A DNA stretch of 64,000 bases from Flavobacterium sp. UGB4466 (GCF_903469665.1 NZ_CAGKLC010000002.1:1-64000); one strand, 5' to 3'. Positions 43,146 to 52,802 are shown, numbered from the stretch's first letter. The notes: generated from the sequence alone by a model not told the origin. Made by a program: numbers and translations.

Positions 43146-43541
43146 ATGAAACTAAAGAAGTGTACCGGATTATTTTTGGCCTTCCTATTATTGGTCTCCA
43201 ATATTGGGTTTGCTTTTGATGTGCACTATTGTGGCGGAGAGATTGCTTCGGTTTCATTGAATACAACAGCAGCAGCTCCTGAAAAGAATTGTTGCGGAAC
43301 CTCTGAAAAAAAATCATCTTGTTGTAAAGACAAAGTAGTTCATTTTGAAAAGAAATCAGATGATGCTACCTTAAAGTTTTTCTTCTTCCAGTTTGCTTTT
43401 CCTATGGCAGTTCAGGAATATCAACCGATTGCTTTTCTTGGAATTGTAAATTTCAAAAGCAATCAGGTTATTTCGTATTATTCTGATGCCAATGCACCGC
43501 CTTTATTTAAGTTGTATCACCAGTATATTTTTTATTCCTGA
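43146..43541 (+). CDS. HYC_CC_PP family exported protein
   Basis: This 131-residue protein has a signal peptide (LFLAFLLLVSNIGFA). The family name describes its motifs: HYC (VHYCGGEI), two CC pairs (KNCCG and SSCCKD) and a Pro-Pro near the end (NAPPLF). The cysteine-rich layout suggests metal binding in the periplasm. It precedes a TonB-dependent receptor gene (112 nt) and an HMA-domain protein, so the three probably handle copper or a related metal; this is inference. A TAATTTTG box lies just before its start. Confidence 0.9.
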   Translation: MKLKKCTGLFLAFLLLVSNIGFAFDVHYCGGEIASVSLNTTAAAPEKNCCGTSEKKSSCCKDKVVHFEKKSDDATLKFFFFQFAFPMAVQEYQPIAFLGIVNFKSNQVISYYSDANAPPLFKLYHQYIFYS

Positions 43542-43653
43542 TTTTAATGTTTAGATCCAGGCCGTTTTGGCTTGTGCTATGCTGTTTGTTTATTTCTCCT
43601 TTTGAAGAAATTCTATAGAAACAGCCTTCTATTTAACATTAAATCATTTTTTT

Positions 43654-45660
43654 ATGCAAAAAAGTATACTGCTTTTTGTCGCATTTTTGCTATCCGTATC
43701 CGCGTTTTCGCAAGAAGATTTGCAGGAAGTAAAAATCACAAAAAAGCAAAAAGGAATAAAAAAATCCTATACGCTTACCTCTAATACTACTGTTATCACC
43801 AGCAAGGAGTTATTAAAAGCAGCCTGCTGTAACCTGGCCGAGAGTTTCGAAACAAATCCTTCGATTGATGTGAATTTTTCAGATGCTTTAACCGGGACCA
43901 AGCAAATTAAAATGCTTGGTTTAACAAGTCCTTATTTGTTAATCACCGAAGAGAATCTTCCTTCTGTACGCGGAGCTTCGCAAGCTTACGGATTATCGTT
44001 TACCCCGGGAACATGGATCGAAAGTGTTCAGATTACAAAAGGAGCGGGGAGTGTTATCAATGGGTATGAGAGCATTTCCGGACAAATTAATACCGAACTT
44101 TTAAAACCATTAAACGACATTCCGTTTTTCTTAAATGCTTATGGCTCTACAGATGCCCGTTTTGAGTTAAATACTCATTTTAATAGAAAACTGTCGGATA
44201 AATGGGCGACAAGTTTGTTTGTTCATGGTAATGCGCGTGTAGCAAAGAACGATATGAACGACGATGGGTTTTTAGATAATCCGCTTGGGAAACAAATTAA
44301 TGTTTTGAACCGTTACCAATATTACAATCCTGATAGTGGTTTAGTAAGTTTTATCAATTTCAGGTATATGAATGATAAAAAACAGACCGGAGAATTGGAT
44401 TTTGACAAGAATACAGATCGCGGAACAAAAAATCACTGGGGTTCAGAAATCAATACAGAACGTTTTGATGTTTCTACAAAAATTGGATATGTTTTTAAAG
44501 ATATGCCGTATCAAAGTATCGGTTTTCAGAATGCTTTTAATACCCATAATCAAAACTCTTACTTTGGACTGAGTCTTTATGATATCAGACAAAATAGTTT
44601 TTATTCGAACTTAATTTTTAATTCGATTATCAACAATACGAAGCACAAGTTTTCTACCGGATTAAATTTTGCCTACGACCAGTATCAGGAGTTTGTAAAC
44701 GCAAACGATTACAGCCGAATCGATAATTCTGTGGGAGCATTTTTCGAATACACTTATGATAATACGGATAATTTTAGTTTGATTTTAGGAGGTAGGGTAG
44801 ACAATCACAATCGATTGGGAGTTTTTGTTACGCCGCGTCTGCACCTGCGATACAATCCATGGAAAAATGGAGTGCTTCGTGTTTCGGCAGGAAGAGGAAA
44901 ACGTTCCGCTAATATTTTTGCCGAGAATCAGCAGCTATTTGCAAGTTCGAGAACTTTTTCAATTTTGGATCAAGGTGGGAAAATTTACGGATTGAATCCT
45001 GAGATTGCATGGAATTATGGGGTAAGTTTTTCTCAGAAATTCCGTCTTTTTAATAAAAATTCCGAAATTGGATTTGATTTCTATCGTACCGATTTTCAGA
45101 ATCAGGCCGTTGTAGATCTGATGCAGAGTCCGCAGGATGTCTTGTTTTATAATTTAAAAGGAAGTTCTTTTGCCAATAGCTTTCAGGCAGAGTTTAATTT
45201 CGAATTGATTCATAATCTGAATTTAAGAACAGCTTATAAATATTACGACATTCAAACGGATTATCTGCGAGGAACTTTTCAGCGACCGTTACAGGCGAAG
45301 CATCGTTTTCTGGGGAATCTGGAATATGAAACCCAAGTAAATGATGGTAAGCAATGGAAATTTGATTATACATTTAACTGGTCCGGAAAACAACAATTGC
45401 CTTATACAGCGTCAAACCCGACTGCAGATCAGTTTCCTGATTTTTCGCCTTCGTATGCGGTGATGAATGTTCAGGTAACGCGAATTCTTTCTCCTGTTTT
45501 TGAAGTATATGTAGGAGGGGAGAACATTGGGAATTACAAACAGCAAAAAGCTATTTTAGGAGCTTCAGATCCATTTGGCCCTAATTTTGATGCTTCTGTT
45601 GCGTACGCTCCTATTTTTGGACAGATGTATTACGCGGGATTGCGTTTTAAGATAAAATAG
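43654..45660 (+). CDS. TonB-dependent receptor (metal cluster)
   Basis: This 668-residue outer-membrane receptor has a signal peptide (MQKSILLFVAFLLSVSAFSQ), a short N-terminal extension (QEDLQEVKITKKQKG) and no carboxypeptidase-like domain. The plug starts SNTTVITSKELLKAACCNLAESF and contains a Cys-Cys pair that fits the metal-themed context. The barrel ends with the usual aromatic C-terminal residue region (YYAGLRFKIK). It lies between the HYC_CC_PP protein and the HMA-like protein on one strand. The likely substrate is a metal complex, perhaps copper, by context only. Confidence 0.9.
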   Translation: MQKSILLFVAFLLSVSAFSQEDLQEVKITKKQKGIKKSYTLTSNTTVITSKELLKAACCNLAESFETNPSIDVNFSDALTGTKQIKMLGLTSPYLLITEENLPSVRGASQAYGLSFTPGTWIESVQITKGAGSVINGYESISGQINTELLKPLNDIPFFLNAYGSTDARFELNTHFNRKLSDKWATSLFVHGNARVAKNDMNDDGFLDNPLGKQINVLNRYQYYNPDSGLVSFINFRYMNDKKQTGELDFDKNTDRGTKNHWGSEINTERFDVSTKIGYVFKDMPYQSIGFQNAFNTHNQNSYFGLSLYDIRQNSFYSNLIFNSIINNTKHKFSTGLNFAYDQYQEFVNANDYSRIDNSVGAFFEYTYDNTDNFSLILGGRVDNHNRLGVFVTPRLHLRYNPWKNGVLRVSAGRGKRSANIFAENQQLFASSRTFSILDQGGKIYGLNPEIAWNYGVSFSQKFRLFNKNSEIGFDFYRTDFQNQAVVDLMQSPQDVLFYNLKGSSFANSFQAEFNFELIHNLNLRTAYKYYDIQTDYLRGTFQRPLQAKHRFLGNLEYETQVNDGKQWKFDYTFNWSGKQQLPYTASNPTADQFPDFSPSYAVMNVQVTRILSPVFEVYVGGENIGNYKQQKAILGASDPFGPNFDASVAYAPIFGQMYYAGLRFKIK

Positions 45661-45775
45661 AGGTAAAATGTAAAATGTGAATTACGGAGACACGAAAATT
45701 TTATTCAATCATCTTACATCTCACATAAAACATTTCACACATAACAAAAAAAAATAACATTAAATAATAAACAAG
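45661..45775. repeat. Intergenic word repeats between receptor and HMA gene
   Basis: Words of the type AAAATGTGAA on the left and TTTCACACA or CATCTCACAT on the right can form an imperfect hairpin between two same-strand genes. A similar run occurs at 46998-47040. Confidence 0.4.
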
Positions 45776-46117
45776 ATGAACAGAATAATTTTAATTGCAC
45801 TAGTAGCTTTTTTAGGATTTTCAGCTCAGGTTCAAACTAAAAAGAATAAATATTTAAAGTATACAACTGAGGTAAACGGTACTTGTGAGCAATGCAAAAA
45901 GCGTATTGAAAAAGCCGCTTTTAGTGTTCCGGGTGTAAAATCGGCGGTTTGGGATATTAACACGCATCAGCTTGCAGTGATTTTGAACGAAGAAAAATCA
46001 TCTACAGCAGATTTGAATGCCGTTATCGCTAAGGTAGGACATGATACTAAAGAGGTTAAAGCCACGGATGCTGATTATGATAATCTACATTCCTGCTGCA
46101 AATATGTAAGAGAATAA
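45776..46117 (+). CDS. Secreted heavy-metal-associated (HMA) domain protein
   Basis: This 113-residue protein has a signal peptide (MNRIILIALVAFLGFSAQ) and one HMA fold. The metal-binding motif is GTCEQCKKRIEKAAF (CxxC), followed by PGVKSAVWDINTHQLAVIL. Additional Cys and His residues at the C-terminus (LHSCCKYV) may add ligands. It is exported, so it would bind metal in the periplasm rather than act as a cytoplasmic copper chaperone. It follows the TonB-dependent receptor of the same cluster. Confidence 0.9.
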   Translation: MNRIILIALVAFLGFSAQVQTKKNKYLKYTTEVNGTCEQCKKRIEKAAFSVPGVKSAVWDINTHQLAVILNEEKSSTADLNAVIAKVGHDTKEVKATDADYDNLHSCCKYVRE

Positions 46118-46125
46118 AAAACAAA

Positions 46126-46152
46126 AGAGCCCGGGTTTGTATCCGGGCTTTT
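46126..46152 (+). terminator. Terminator after the HMA gene
   Basis: AGCCCGG and CCGGGCT pair around an 8-nt loop, and the hairpin ends in TTTTA. Confidence 0.7.
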
Positions 46153-46246
46153 AATAGTTAATTTATCTTTAAAATATGGCTTTTAATTGTGGTTGAAGCA
46201 AATTATTGTTAATTTCACCACCTTATAAATATAACCAAGCGCATTT

Positions 46247-46927
46247 ATGAATAATTTTGATTGGACTCAATTAATCAACCCTGAATTTTATATAACATTA
46301 AGCATTGGAGGGGTTCAAATTGGTTTATTTATTGTTCTCTTTATAGTTTTTGCTGAAACGGGACTTTTTGCAGGATTTTTTCTTCCGGGAGACAGTTTAC
46401 TTTTCTTAGCAGGTATTTACAGTCGTGACTTAATGCAGAATGTTGTTGATATACCAACAGATTTTCTTAATGTATTTATACTTTCGACTCTGGTTGCTAT
46501 AATGGGAGTTTTAGGAAATATGACCGGATATTGGTTTGGTGCCAAAAGCGGTTATTATTTGTTTAAAAAAGAAGACTCTTTTTGGTTCAAGAAAAAATAT
46601 TTATTGCAATCAAAAGACTTCTTTGAGAAGTACGGTGGAAAAGCAATTATCTATGCACGTTTTCTTCCAATTTTCAGAACTTTCGCCCCTATTGTGGCAG
46701 GGATAGTTTCGATGGATAAAAAGAAATTCATGTTCTTTAATGTTCTAAGTTCTTTCTTATGGTCGTTTATACTGATCTTCGCCGGACACTACCTGTATGG
46801 AGTGTTTTTGAAAGAAGGAATAGATTTAAAACATCACATCGAATACATCATTATTATAATTGTTATCATATCTACATTTCCGGTATTGATAAAACTCTTT
46901 AAAAAGAGACCAAGCGAAAAGATATAA
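46247..46927 (+). CDS. DedA family membrane protein
   Basis: This 226-residue inner-membrane protein belongs to the DedA/SNARE-associated family (undecaprenyl phosphate or phospholipid flippases). Visible are the re-entrant loop FAETGLFAGFFLPGDSLLF and the second GGKAIIYARFLPIFRTFAPIVAG, which contains the conserved Arg and Pro. A C-terminal membrane segment follows. The length is typical. A bidirectional terminator follows and separates it from rodA. Confidence 0.93.
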   Translation: MNNFDWTQLINPEFYITLSIGGVQIGLFIVLFIVFAETGLFAGFFLPGDSLLFLAGIYSRDLMQNVVDIPTDFLNVFILSTLVAIMGVLGNMTGYWFGAKSGYYLFKKEDSFWFKKKYLLQSKDFFEKYGGKAIIYARFLPIFRTFAPIVAGIVSMDKKKFMFFNVLSSFLWSFILIFAGHYLYGVFLKEGIDLKHHIEYIIIIIVIISTFPVLIKLFKKRPSEKI

Positions 46928-46944
46928 TTCAAATAAAATCTATA

Positions 46945-46980
46945 AAAAAGTCCGAAGCAATTAAGTTTCGGACTTTTTTT
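46945..46980. terminator. Bidirectional terminator between DedA gene and rodA
   Basis: AAAAAGTCCGAA pairs with TTCGGACTTTTT around a 10-nt loop; both strands end in T runs, suiting two convergent transcripts. Confidence 0.8.
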
Positions 46981-46997
46981 ATGTAATAGGTTTTTCT

Positions 46998-47129
46998 TTT
47001 GTGAAATGTGAGTTGTAAGATGTGAAATGTGAAATGTGGGATCTAAAAGAATCTGCAAACTGTCAATCCTTATGAACCTAAAAAAACTTAGCCCCTTAGT
47101 ATCTCAGAAGCTTAGCATCTTTAAGAAAA
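46998..47129. repeat. GTGAAAT/CTTAG word-repeat spacer
   Basis: This non-coding spacer holds GTGAAATGTGA-type words in its first part and CTTAGCxxxTTAGTATCT-type words in the second. The words resemble those at 45661-45775, so they form a small family in this genome. Confidence 0.4.
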
Positions 47130-48365
47130 CTACCATTCATTCACCTTATTAGCATCCATTTTTAAGAAGATAAACAGTAGAATTGTGAATCCCCAGAGTC
47201 CGGAACCTCCATACGAAAAGAAAGGCAGAGGAACCCCAATTGTTGGGAAAATTCCAATAACCATGGCAATGTTAACAAAGAAGTGTATAAACAAAATTCC
47301 GGCAACGCAATATCCATATACCCTGCTGAATTTTGTTTTTTGCCTTTCAGCCAGATAGATTACTCTCAGAAATAAACCGGCAAAAAGCAAGATTACGACT
47401 AAAGACCCTGCAAAACCCCATTCTTCACCAACCGTTGTGAAAATGTAATCGGTGTGTTGTTCAGGAACGAATCCTCCTTTGGTTTGAGTTCCTTCAAGGA
47501 AACCTTTTCCAATCCATCCCCCGGATCCAATAGCAATTTCAGATTGATTAGTATTGTATCCAATACCTTTCATGTCAACACTTTTTCCTAATAAGATATT
47601 AAAACGGTCACGGTGGTGCTGTTTAAAAACATTATCGAAAACATAATCTACAGAGAAAACAAAAGCTGAAATGACGGCTAAAAGGATACCGCTTAAGATG
47701 ATATTTCGGTCAACTACTCTTCCTTTGAAATGTATGATTGTTAGTATTCCCAAGGCAATTAAAATCACTACATAAGGTTCCAGTACGAGTGTCAATACAA
47801 ACAATAGGATTGTAATAAATCCAGTCCATACGTACCAGGATGGCAGCCCTTCTCTATACAATACAATGATGAAAATACTATAAATTAAGGCACTTCCCGG
47901 ATCGGGTTGAGGTAAAATTAATAATACAGGTGAAAATACAATCGCCAAAGCCTGAAGCTGCCTGTTAGTGTCTTTCAGGTTGATTTGTGTATCACTTAAA
48001 TATTTGGCTAATGCCAATGAAGTGGCTGCTTTGGCAAACTCAGACGGCTGCAAAGTAAAGCTGCCAATAGCGTACCAACATCTTTGCCCGGCAATAGTTT
48101 TTCCGAATAAGAACAAACCGGCTAAGGACAATAGTGAAACGCCAAAAATAATAGTCGCATATTTCTCGTAAAACTTTCCATCTACAAAAAGCACCACAAA
48201 AATCAAAGGAATGGTACATCCGATAAAGATTAATTGCTTTTGGTAAGTTCCTTCGGTTGACAATAATGAGGAAGAATAGATATTGAGCCACCCTAATATC
48301 ACCAACGAAATGTAGATAAAAACGCTTATCCAGTCAATGTTATTTTTTACACTTTGATTTTTCAT
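47130..48365 (-). CDS. rodA: Rod-shape peptidoglycan glycosyltransferase RodA
   Basis: This 411-residue SEDS-family enzyme polymerises lipid II for cylinder growth, working with PBP2. About ten membrane helices are visible. Family motifs are LQPSEFAKAATSLALAKYL, GWIGKGFLEGTQTKGGFVPEQHTDYIF (central extracellular loop with the catalytic Asp region) and IPTIGVPLPFFSYGGSG near the C-terminus. It follows mrdA with a gap of 15 nt and is the last gene of the rod operon. Confidence 0.96.
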   Translation of the reverse strand: MKNQSVKNNIDWISVFIYISLVILGWLNIYSSSLLSTEGTYQKQLIFIGCTIPLIFVVLFVDGKFYEKYATIIFGVSLLSLAGLFLFGKTIAGQRCWYAIGSFTLQPSEFAKAATSLALAKYLSDTQINLKDTNRQLQALAIVFSPVLLILPQPDPGSALIYSIFIIVLYREGLPSWYVWTGFITILLFVLTLVLEPYVVILIALGILTIIHFKGRVVDRNIILSGILLAVISAFVFSVDYVFDNVFKQHHRDRFNILLGKSVDMKGIGYNTNQSEIAIGSGGWIGKGFLEGTQTKGGFVPEQHTDYIFTTVGEEWGFAGSLVVILLFAGLFLRVIYLAERQKTKFSRVYGYCVAGILFIHFFVNIAMVIGIFPTIGVPLPFFSYGGSGLWGFTILLFIFLKMDANKVNEW

Positions 48366-48380
48366 TTGAAATAATCTTTG

Positions 48381-50345
48381 TTAGTTCTTTTTAGTGGTGT
48401 CTGATACTGTTTTTTTAACTTCTGCTTTAGGTGTCACCGGTTTAACGGGGACAATTTTAGCTTTTAAAGTAGAATCTTTTGGTGTAGATTCAATGGCACT
48501 GGCTTCATTCATACCGCCCAGTTTTGCATACTCGCTGGCTAAGCTTTTGTTTAAAACCCTTGTTTCTAAATCGGTCCTGGTGATTTTATGTCTCAGATAT
48601 TTTTCAATCATTAAACTGGCAATCGGACCTGCCACTGTAGCTCCAAATCCTCCATTTTCAATCATAATGGCAATGGCAATTTTTGGATTATCCTTTGGTG
48701 CAAAAGCCACAAATATAGAGTGATCTTTAAGCTGTGTTCTTTTGCCGTTAATTTTTGCAAAATTTTCCGCAGTACCCGTTTTTCCACAAATATCAATGCC
48801 TTCTACCCTAAGGGCATAAGCTGTTCCTTTGTTATACACATCAAATAAACCACTTATAACTGGTGGGAAATATTTTTGGTCAATTGTGGTGACATGTTTA
48901 GTGGTGAATTTGGCATCAATTTTCTTTCCTTCGATCTTTTTAATGATGTGAGGGGTATAATAGTATCCCTGATTGGCGACCGTTGCCATCATGTTAGCTA
49001 GTTGGATAGGAGTCATTAGAACTTCTCCCTGGCCAATAGCATTCGATACGATAGTTGTACTTCTCCAGCCTCCGTTCGGGTAAATTCTTTTATATGTTTT
49101 TGATGTTGGAATGTTTCCTCTCTTACCTGTTGGCAGGTCATAGCCCATAAATTGTCCCAAGCCGAAACTTTTAATGTGATCACTCCAAACATCTACCGCC
49201 TTAGCAGGATTGTTATATTTGTTAATGGTTAACATGTAAGATTGTGCAAAATAGGTATTACAAGAGTTGTAAATCCCATTGTGTAATTGATGAGGGCCAA
49301 AACCGTGACATTTCATAAAACGGCCTCTACCATAGCTAAACCCATGGTGGCACATAAAAGTCGTTTGTTCGTTGATAACGCCTTCCTGTAAAGCAACCAG
49401 ACCGGTAAGGATTTTAAACGGAGAACCGGGAGGGTACTCTGCTAAAAGTCCTCTGTCGTATAATGGTTTTGCAATAGAGTCGTGATATAAAAGGGTGTAA
49501 TTTTTAGATCGTTGTCTTCCAACTAAAATTCCGGGATCATAAGAAGGAGCAGTTACCAATGCCAAAATCTCTCCACTTTTAGGTTCGATAGCGACAATTC
49601 CTCCTCTTTTGTTGATCATTAATTCTTCTCCGTATTTTTGAAGTTCGGCATCGATTGTTAAATTGATGTCTTCTCCCGCTACGGCGATAGTATCGTATTT
49701 ACCCTCTTTGTAAGAGCCAATTTCTCTGTTATATTTGTCTTTCTGAATGTATTTTACACCTTTAATACCTCTAAGGATGTCTTCGTAGCTTTCTTCAACA
49801 CCTTGCTTTCCAATCAAATCTCCACTATTGTAATATGGGTTTTTGGCAATTAATCGCTCGTTTACCTGTGTGATGAAGCCAAAGATATTGGCGCCATAAT
49901 CTACTTCATAGTCACGAAGGGAACGCTTTTGAAAATAAAAGCCTTCATATTTTCTAATTTTTTCCTGAAAAGCGGCGAACTCATTTTTGTTCAGCTGTGC
50001 TAAAAATACCGAAGGCAGTCTTGGGCTGTATACTTTGGCTTTGGCAATTCTTTTGTCGTACTCTTCTCTGGTAATGTTTAATAAAGTACAGAATTCAGGA
50101 ATATTAAGGTTTTCTTTGATTTCTCTCGGAATCACCATGATGTCATAAGAAGCCTGGTTGGCAACCAATAATTTTCCATGTCGATCATAAATATAACCTC
50201 TTTCCGGATAGTCATATTTTTTCTTTATGGCATTATTTTCGGATTTTAACTTAAACGAATCATCGATGATCTGTAAATAAAAGATCCTGATCACTAGCAA
50301 GGATGCTGCAATAATAATTAAAGAGGGCAGCAAAACTTTTCTCAT
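48381..50345 (-). CDS. mrdA: Penicillin-binding protein 2
   Basis: This is a 654-residue peptidoglycan transpeptidase of the elongasome. An N-terminal membrane anchor is followed by the pedestal and the transpeptidase domain. The active-site Ser308 lies in PGSPFKILTGL (SxxK), SxN in YNSCNTYFA, and KTG in CGKTGTAEN. The C-terminal tail of about 45 residues is Lys/Pro/Thr-rich and probably disordered. Its start overlaps the mreD stop by 4 nt, and rodA follows. Confidence 0.96.
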   Translation of the reverse strand: MRKVLLPSLIIIAASLLVIRIFYLQIIDDSFKLKSENNAIKKKYDYPERGYIYDRHGKLLVANQASYDIMVIPREIKENLNIPEFCTLLNITREEYDKRIAKAKVYSPRLPSVFLAQLNKNEFAAFQEKIRKYEGFYFQKRSLRDYEVDYGANIFGFITQVNERLIAKNPYYNSGDLIGKQGVEESYEDILRGIKGVKYIQKDKYNREIGSYKEGKYDTIAVAGEDINLTIDAELQKYGEELMINKRGGIVAIEPKSGEILALVTAPSYDPGILVGRQRSKNYTLLYHDSIAKPLYDRGLLAEYPPGSPFKILTGLVALQEGVINEQTTFMCHHGFSYGRGRFMKCHGFGPHQLHNGIYNSCNTYFAQSYMLTINKYNNPAKAVDVWSDHIKSFGLGQFMGYDLPTGKRGNIPTSKTYKRIYPNGGWRSTTIVSNAIGQGEVLMTPIQLANMMATVANQGYYYTPHIIKKIEGKKIDAKFTTKHVTTIDQKYFPPVISGLFDVYNKGTAYALRVEGIDICGKTGTAENFAKINGKRTQLKDHSIFVAFAPKDNPKIAIAIMIENGGFGATVAGPIASLMIEKYLRHKITRTDLETRVLNKSLASEYAKLGGMNEASAIESTPKDSTLKAKIVPVKPVTPKAEVKKTVSDTTKKN

Positions 50346-50848
50346 CGTTTATTAGGCTTAATAAGGTAAATTATGATAATTGAGGTGATTATGGTAAAAA
50401 TCGAACTAAATAACGTTCGAAGTAAAACGTCCAGAATAAATTTAAATTGAAAAGCTTCGAGAATAAATAACACGATGTGGTGTAATACAACAGAAACTAA
50501 AATAAATGAAAATCGTTCGGGAGTTAAGGAGTCATTCAGTTTAATAGTTTGATATTCGTAACTGAGTCCAAACGAGAATTTAAAAATGTAAGGCCTGTAA
50601 TAAGCTAGTACAAGACATGCTGCTGCATGAATTCCTCCTGAATTACAAAACATATCCATAATAATTCCAAGTAAGAAGCTGGATACAATCAAACCTGTTC
50701 GGTTGCTGTTTACCGGATACAAAATAATGTACAAGATATATGGGAAGGGACTTATGTACCCTAAAAAATTCATATTATTGAAAATAACAACCTGAATTGC
50801 TAGTAACATAATAAATCGAAAAATATTGAGTAACAAAGCGCTATTCAT
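50342..50848 (-). CDS. mreD: Rod shape-determining protein MreD
   Basis: This 168-residue inner-membrane protein has about five to six helices. It starts NIFRFIMLLAIQVVIFNNMNFLGY and has LGIIMDMFCNSGGIHAAACLVLAY. Identity rests on size, topology and place between mreC (8-nt overlap) and mrdA (4-nt overlap). It links the cytoplasmic MreB filament with the cell-wall enzymes. Confidence 0.92.
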   Translation of the reverse strand: MNSALLLNIFRFIMLLAIQVVIFNNMNFLGYISPFPYILYIILYPVNSNRTGLIVSSFLLGIIMDMFCNSGGIHAAACLVLAYYRPYIFKFSFGLSYEYQTIKLNDSLTPERFSFILVSVVLHHIVLFILEAFQFKFILDVLLRTLFSSIFTIITSIIIIYLIKPNKR

Positions 50849-51665
50849 TTTTCTCCTTGTTTTCTAAATTAATAAGTTCTTCTCTGTCCTTGCTCTTGAT
50901 GATGTATACGTGTCCCAAGTTGGTCATATCGTTAAACAGTTTAACATTTATAACGTAGTAACTTGTGTTTTTCTCAATATAGATCTTGTCAACCGTTCCA
51001 ATGTTGATTCCTTCAGGGAAAATTACAGATTGTCCTCCGGTTACGATGGTGTCACCTTTTCTGATCGAAGCTAATCTTGGAACATCTTTTAACTGTGCAA
51101 ATCCGGTGCTTTTACCGTCCCAGGTCAATGATCCAAAATGATTTGACTTTTTAATCTTGGCATTGATTTGAGATTTTGTGTTCAAAATACTTACAACAGT
51201 TGCGTATCTTGGTGATGTGTCATCAATAATACCAATAATTCCTAAGCTATTGATTACCCCCATATCCGGTTTAACGCCATCGTTTGCCCCTGAGTTAAGC
51301 GTGATGAAGTTTTCGTGTGTGTTATAGGAGTTGTGAATTACTTTTGAAACAATAATATCCGCAGGTTTAACTCCTTTTACACTGTCTGCCAAAGGTAGTT
51401 TTGTGGTGTCTTGTTTGTTGAATAATAGACTTTTTAATCTTGCGTTTTCAAGTACAAGTTCGTCATTTTCAGTTCTTAGATTCAAATATTCATTTACGCG
51501 ATTGATTCTTTCATAAACACCTCCGCTTAGAAAATTAGCCGAACTGATTATTTTGCTTCTGTGGTAAGAATGAGACTGAACTGTGAGTGCCAACGAAATA
51601 CCTAAAAGCAGCAAAAACAGCAATCGATTACTGTTTCTTATAATGAAATTAAAAATTTGCTGCAT
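50841..51665 (-). CDS. mreC: Rod shape-determining protein MreC
   Basis: This 274-residue protein has an N-terminal membrane helix (RLLFLLLLGISLALTVQ), a coiled coil (about 45-80), and the beta-rich MreC domain (IIVSKVIHNSYNTHENFITL, GANDGVKPDMGVINSLGIIG, GDTIVTGGQSVIFPEGI). It scaffolds PBP2 and RodA in the periplasm. It lies between mreB (108 nt, with a stem-loop) and mreD (8-nt overlap). Confidence 0.95.
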   Translation of the reverse strand: MQQIFNFIIRNSNRLLFLLLLGISLALTVQSHSYHRSKIISSANFLSGGVYERINRVNEYLNLRTENDELVLENARLKSLLFNKQDTTKLPLADSVKGVKPADIIVSKVIHNSYNTHENFITLNSGANDGVKPDMGVINSLGIIGIIDDTSPRYATVVSILNTKSQINAKIKKSNHFGSLTWDGKSTGFAQLKDVPRLASIRKGDTIVTGGQSVIFPEGINIGTVDKIYIEKNTSYYVINVKLFNDMTNLGHVYIIKSKDREELINLENKEKNE

Positions 51666-51718
51666 TTCTTGTATGGTTATTTTGTTTCAGGATATGCTTT
51701 TGGTTTCAAATTTAATCA

Positions 51719-51742
51719 GAGCCAAATGTTTAAATTTGGCTC
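51719..51742 (-). promoter_or_regulatory. Stem-loop in the mreB-mreC gap
   Basis: GAGCCAAAT and ATTTGGCTC form a perfect 9-bp stem with a 6-nt loop, without a strong U tract. It could stabilise mreB mRNA or lower mreC expression relative to mreB. Confidence 0.45.
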
Positions 51743-51773
51743 CGAGAAAATATATTGATTGTTATTATGGATC

Positions 51774-52802
51774 TTATTTGATTAAGATACTTTTGAACTT
51801 TGTAATGTTTTTAAGTGCCATTCCGGTTCCACGAACAACAGCTCTTAATGGGTCTTCAGCAATATAAACAGGTAAATCTGTTTTTTGCGAAATACGTTTG
51901 TCAAGACCTCTTAACATCGATCCACCACCAGCTAAATAAATACCTGTGTTGTAGATATCGGCTGCTAATTCTGGCGGAGTCTGAGATAATGTTTCCATTA
52001 CCGCATCTTCAATACGTTGAATCGATTTGTCAAGTGCTTTTGCAATTTCACGGTAGGAAACATCTACTTGTTTTGGTTTCCCTGTAAGTAAGTCTCTACC
52101 TTGAACTGACATGTCTTCTGGTGGTCCATCTAAATCTTCGATTGCGGCACCAATTTGAATTTTTATTTTCTCTGCAGTACTTTCTCCAACAAAAAGGTTG
52201 TGTTGCGTACGCATGTAATAAACAATATCATTTGTGAAAACGTCACCTGCAATTTTCACAGATTTGTCACACACAATTCCACCTAATGCGATAACGGCAA
52301 TTTCTGTAGTACCACCTCCAATATCAACAATCATGTTTCCTTTTGGCTGCATGATATCGATACCAATACCAATTGCTGCTGCCATTGGCTCGTGAATTAA
52401 GTAAACTTCTTTTCCGTTTACTCTCTCACAAGATTCTTTTACCGCTCTCATCTCTACTTCGGTAATACCGGATGGAATACAAACCACCATTCTTAAAGCC
52501 GGAGTAAACATGCGTTTTTTCAATGCCGGAATGCTTTTGATGAACATGTTGATCATCTTTTCCGAAGCATCAAAATCAGCAATTACACCGTCTTTTAAAG
52601 GCCTTATGGTCTTGATGTTTTCATGCGTTTTACCTTGCATCATATTGGCTTCCTTACCAACAGCAATGATTTTGCCTGATATTCTATCACGTGCAACGAT
52701 CGACGGACTATCAATAACAACTTTATCATTATGTATGATTAAAGTGTTTGCGGTACCAAGGTCTATCGCAATATCCTCGGTCATGAAATCAAAAAATCCC
52801 AT
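51774..52802 (-). CDS. mreB: Actin-like rod shape protein MreB
   Basis: This 342-residue actin-fold ATPase directs side-wall growth. Nucleotide motifs are IDLGTANTLI (phosphate 1), MIVDIGGGTTEIAVIALGG (phosphate 2) and YLAGGGSMLRGLD (adenosine). Length and sequence are typical. It is the first gene of the rod operon (mreB-mreC-mreD-mrdA-rodA) and follows purH with 54 nt between. A TAACTTTG box at 52843-52850 may give it its own promoter. Confidence 0.97.
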   Translation of the reverse strand: MGFFDFMTEDIAIDLGTANTLIIHNDKVVIDSPSIVARDRISGKIIAVGKEANMMQGKTHENIKTIRPLKDGVIADFDASEKMINMFIKSIPALKKRMFTPALRMVVCIPSGITEVEMRAVKESCERVNGKEVYLIHEPMAAAIGIGIDIMQPKGNMIVDIGGGTTEIAVIALGGIVCDKSVKIAGDVFTNDIVYYMRTQHNLFVGESTAEKIKIQIGAAIEDLDGPPEDMSVQGRDLLTGKPKQVDVSYREIAKALDKSIQRIEDAVMETLSQTPPELAADIYNTGIYLAGGGSMLRGLDKRISQKTDLPVYIAEDPLRAVVRGTGMALKNITKFKSILIK

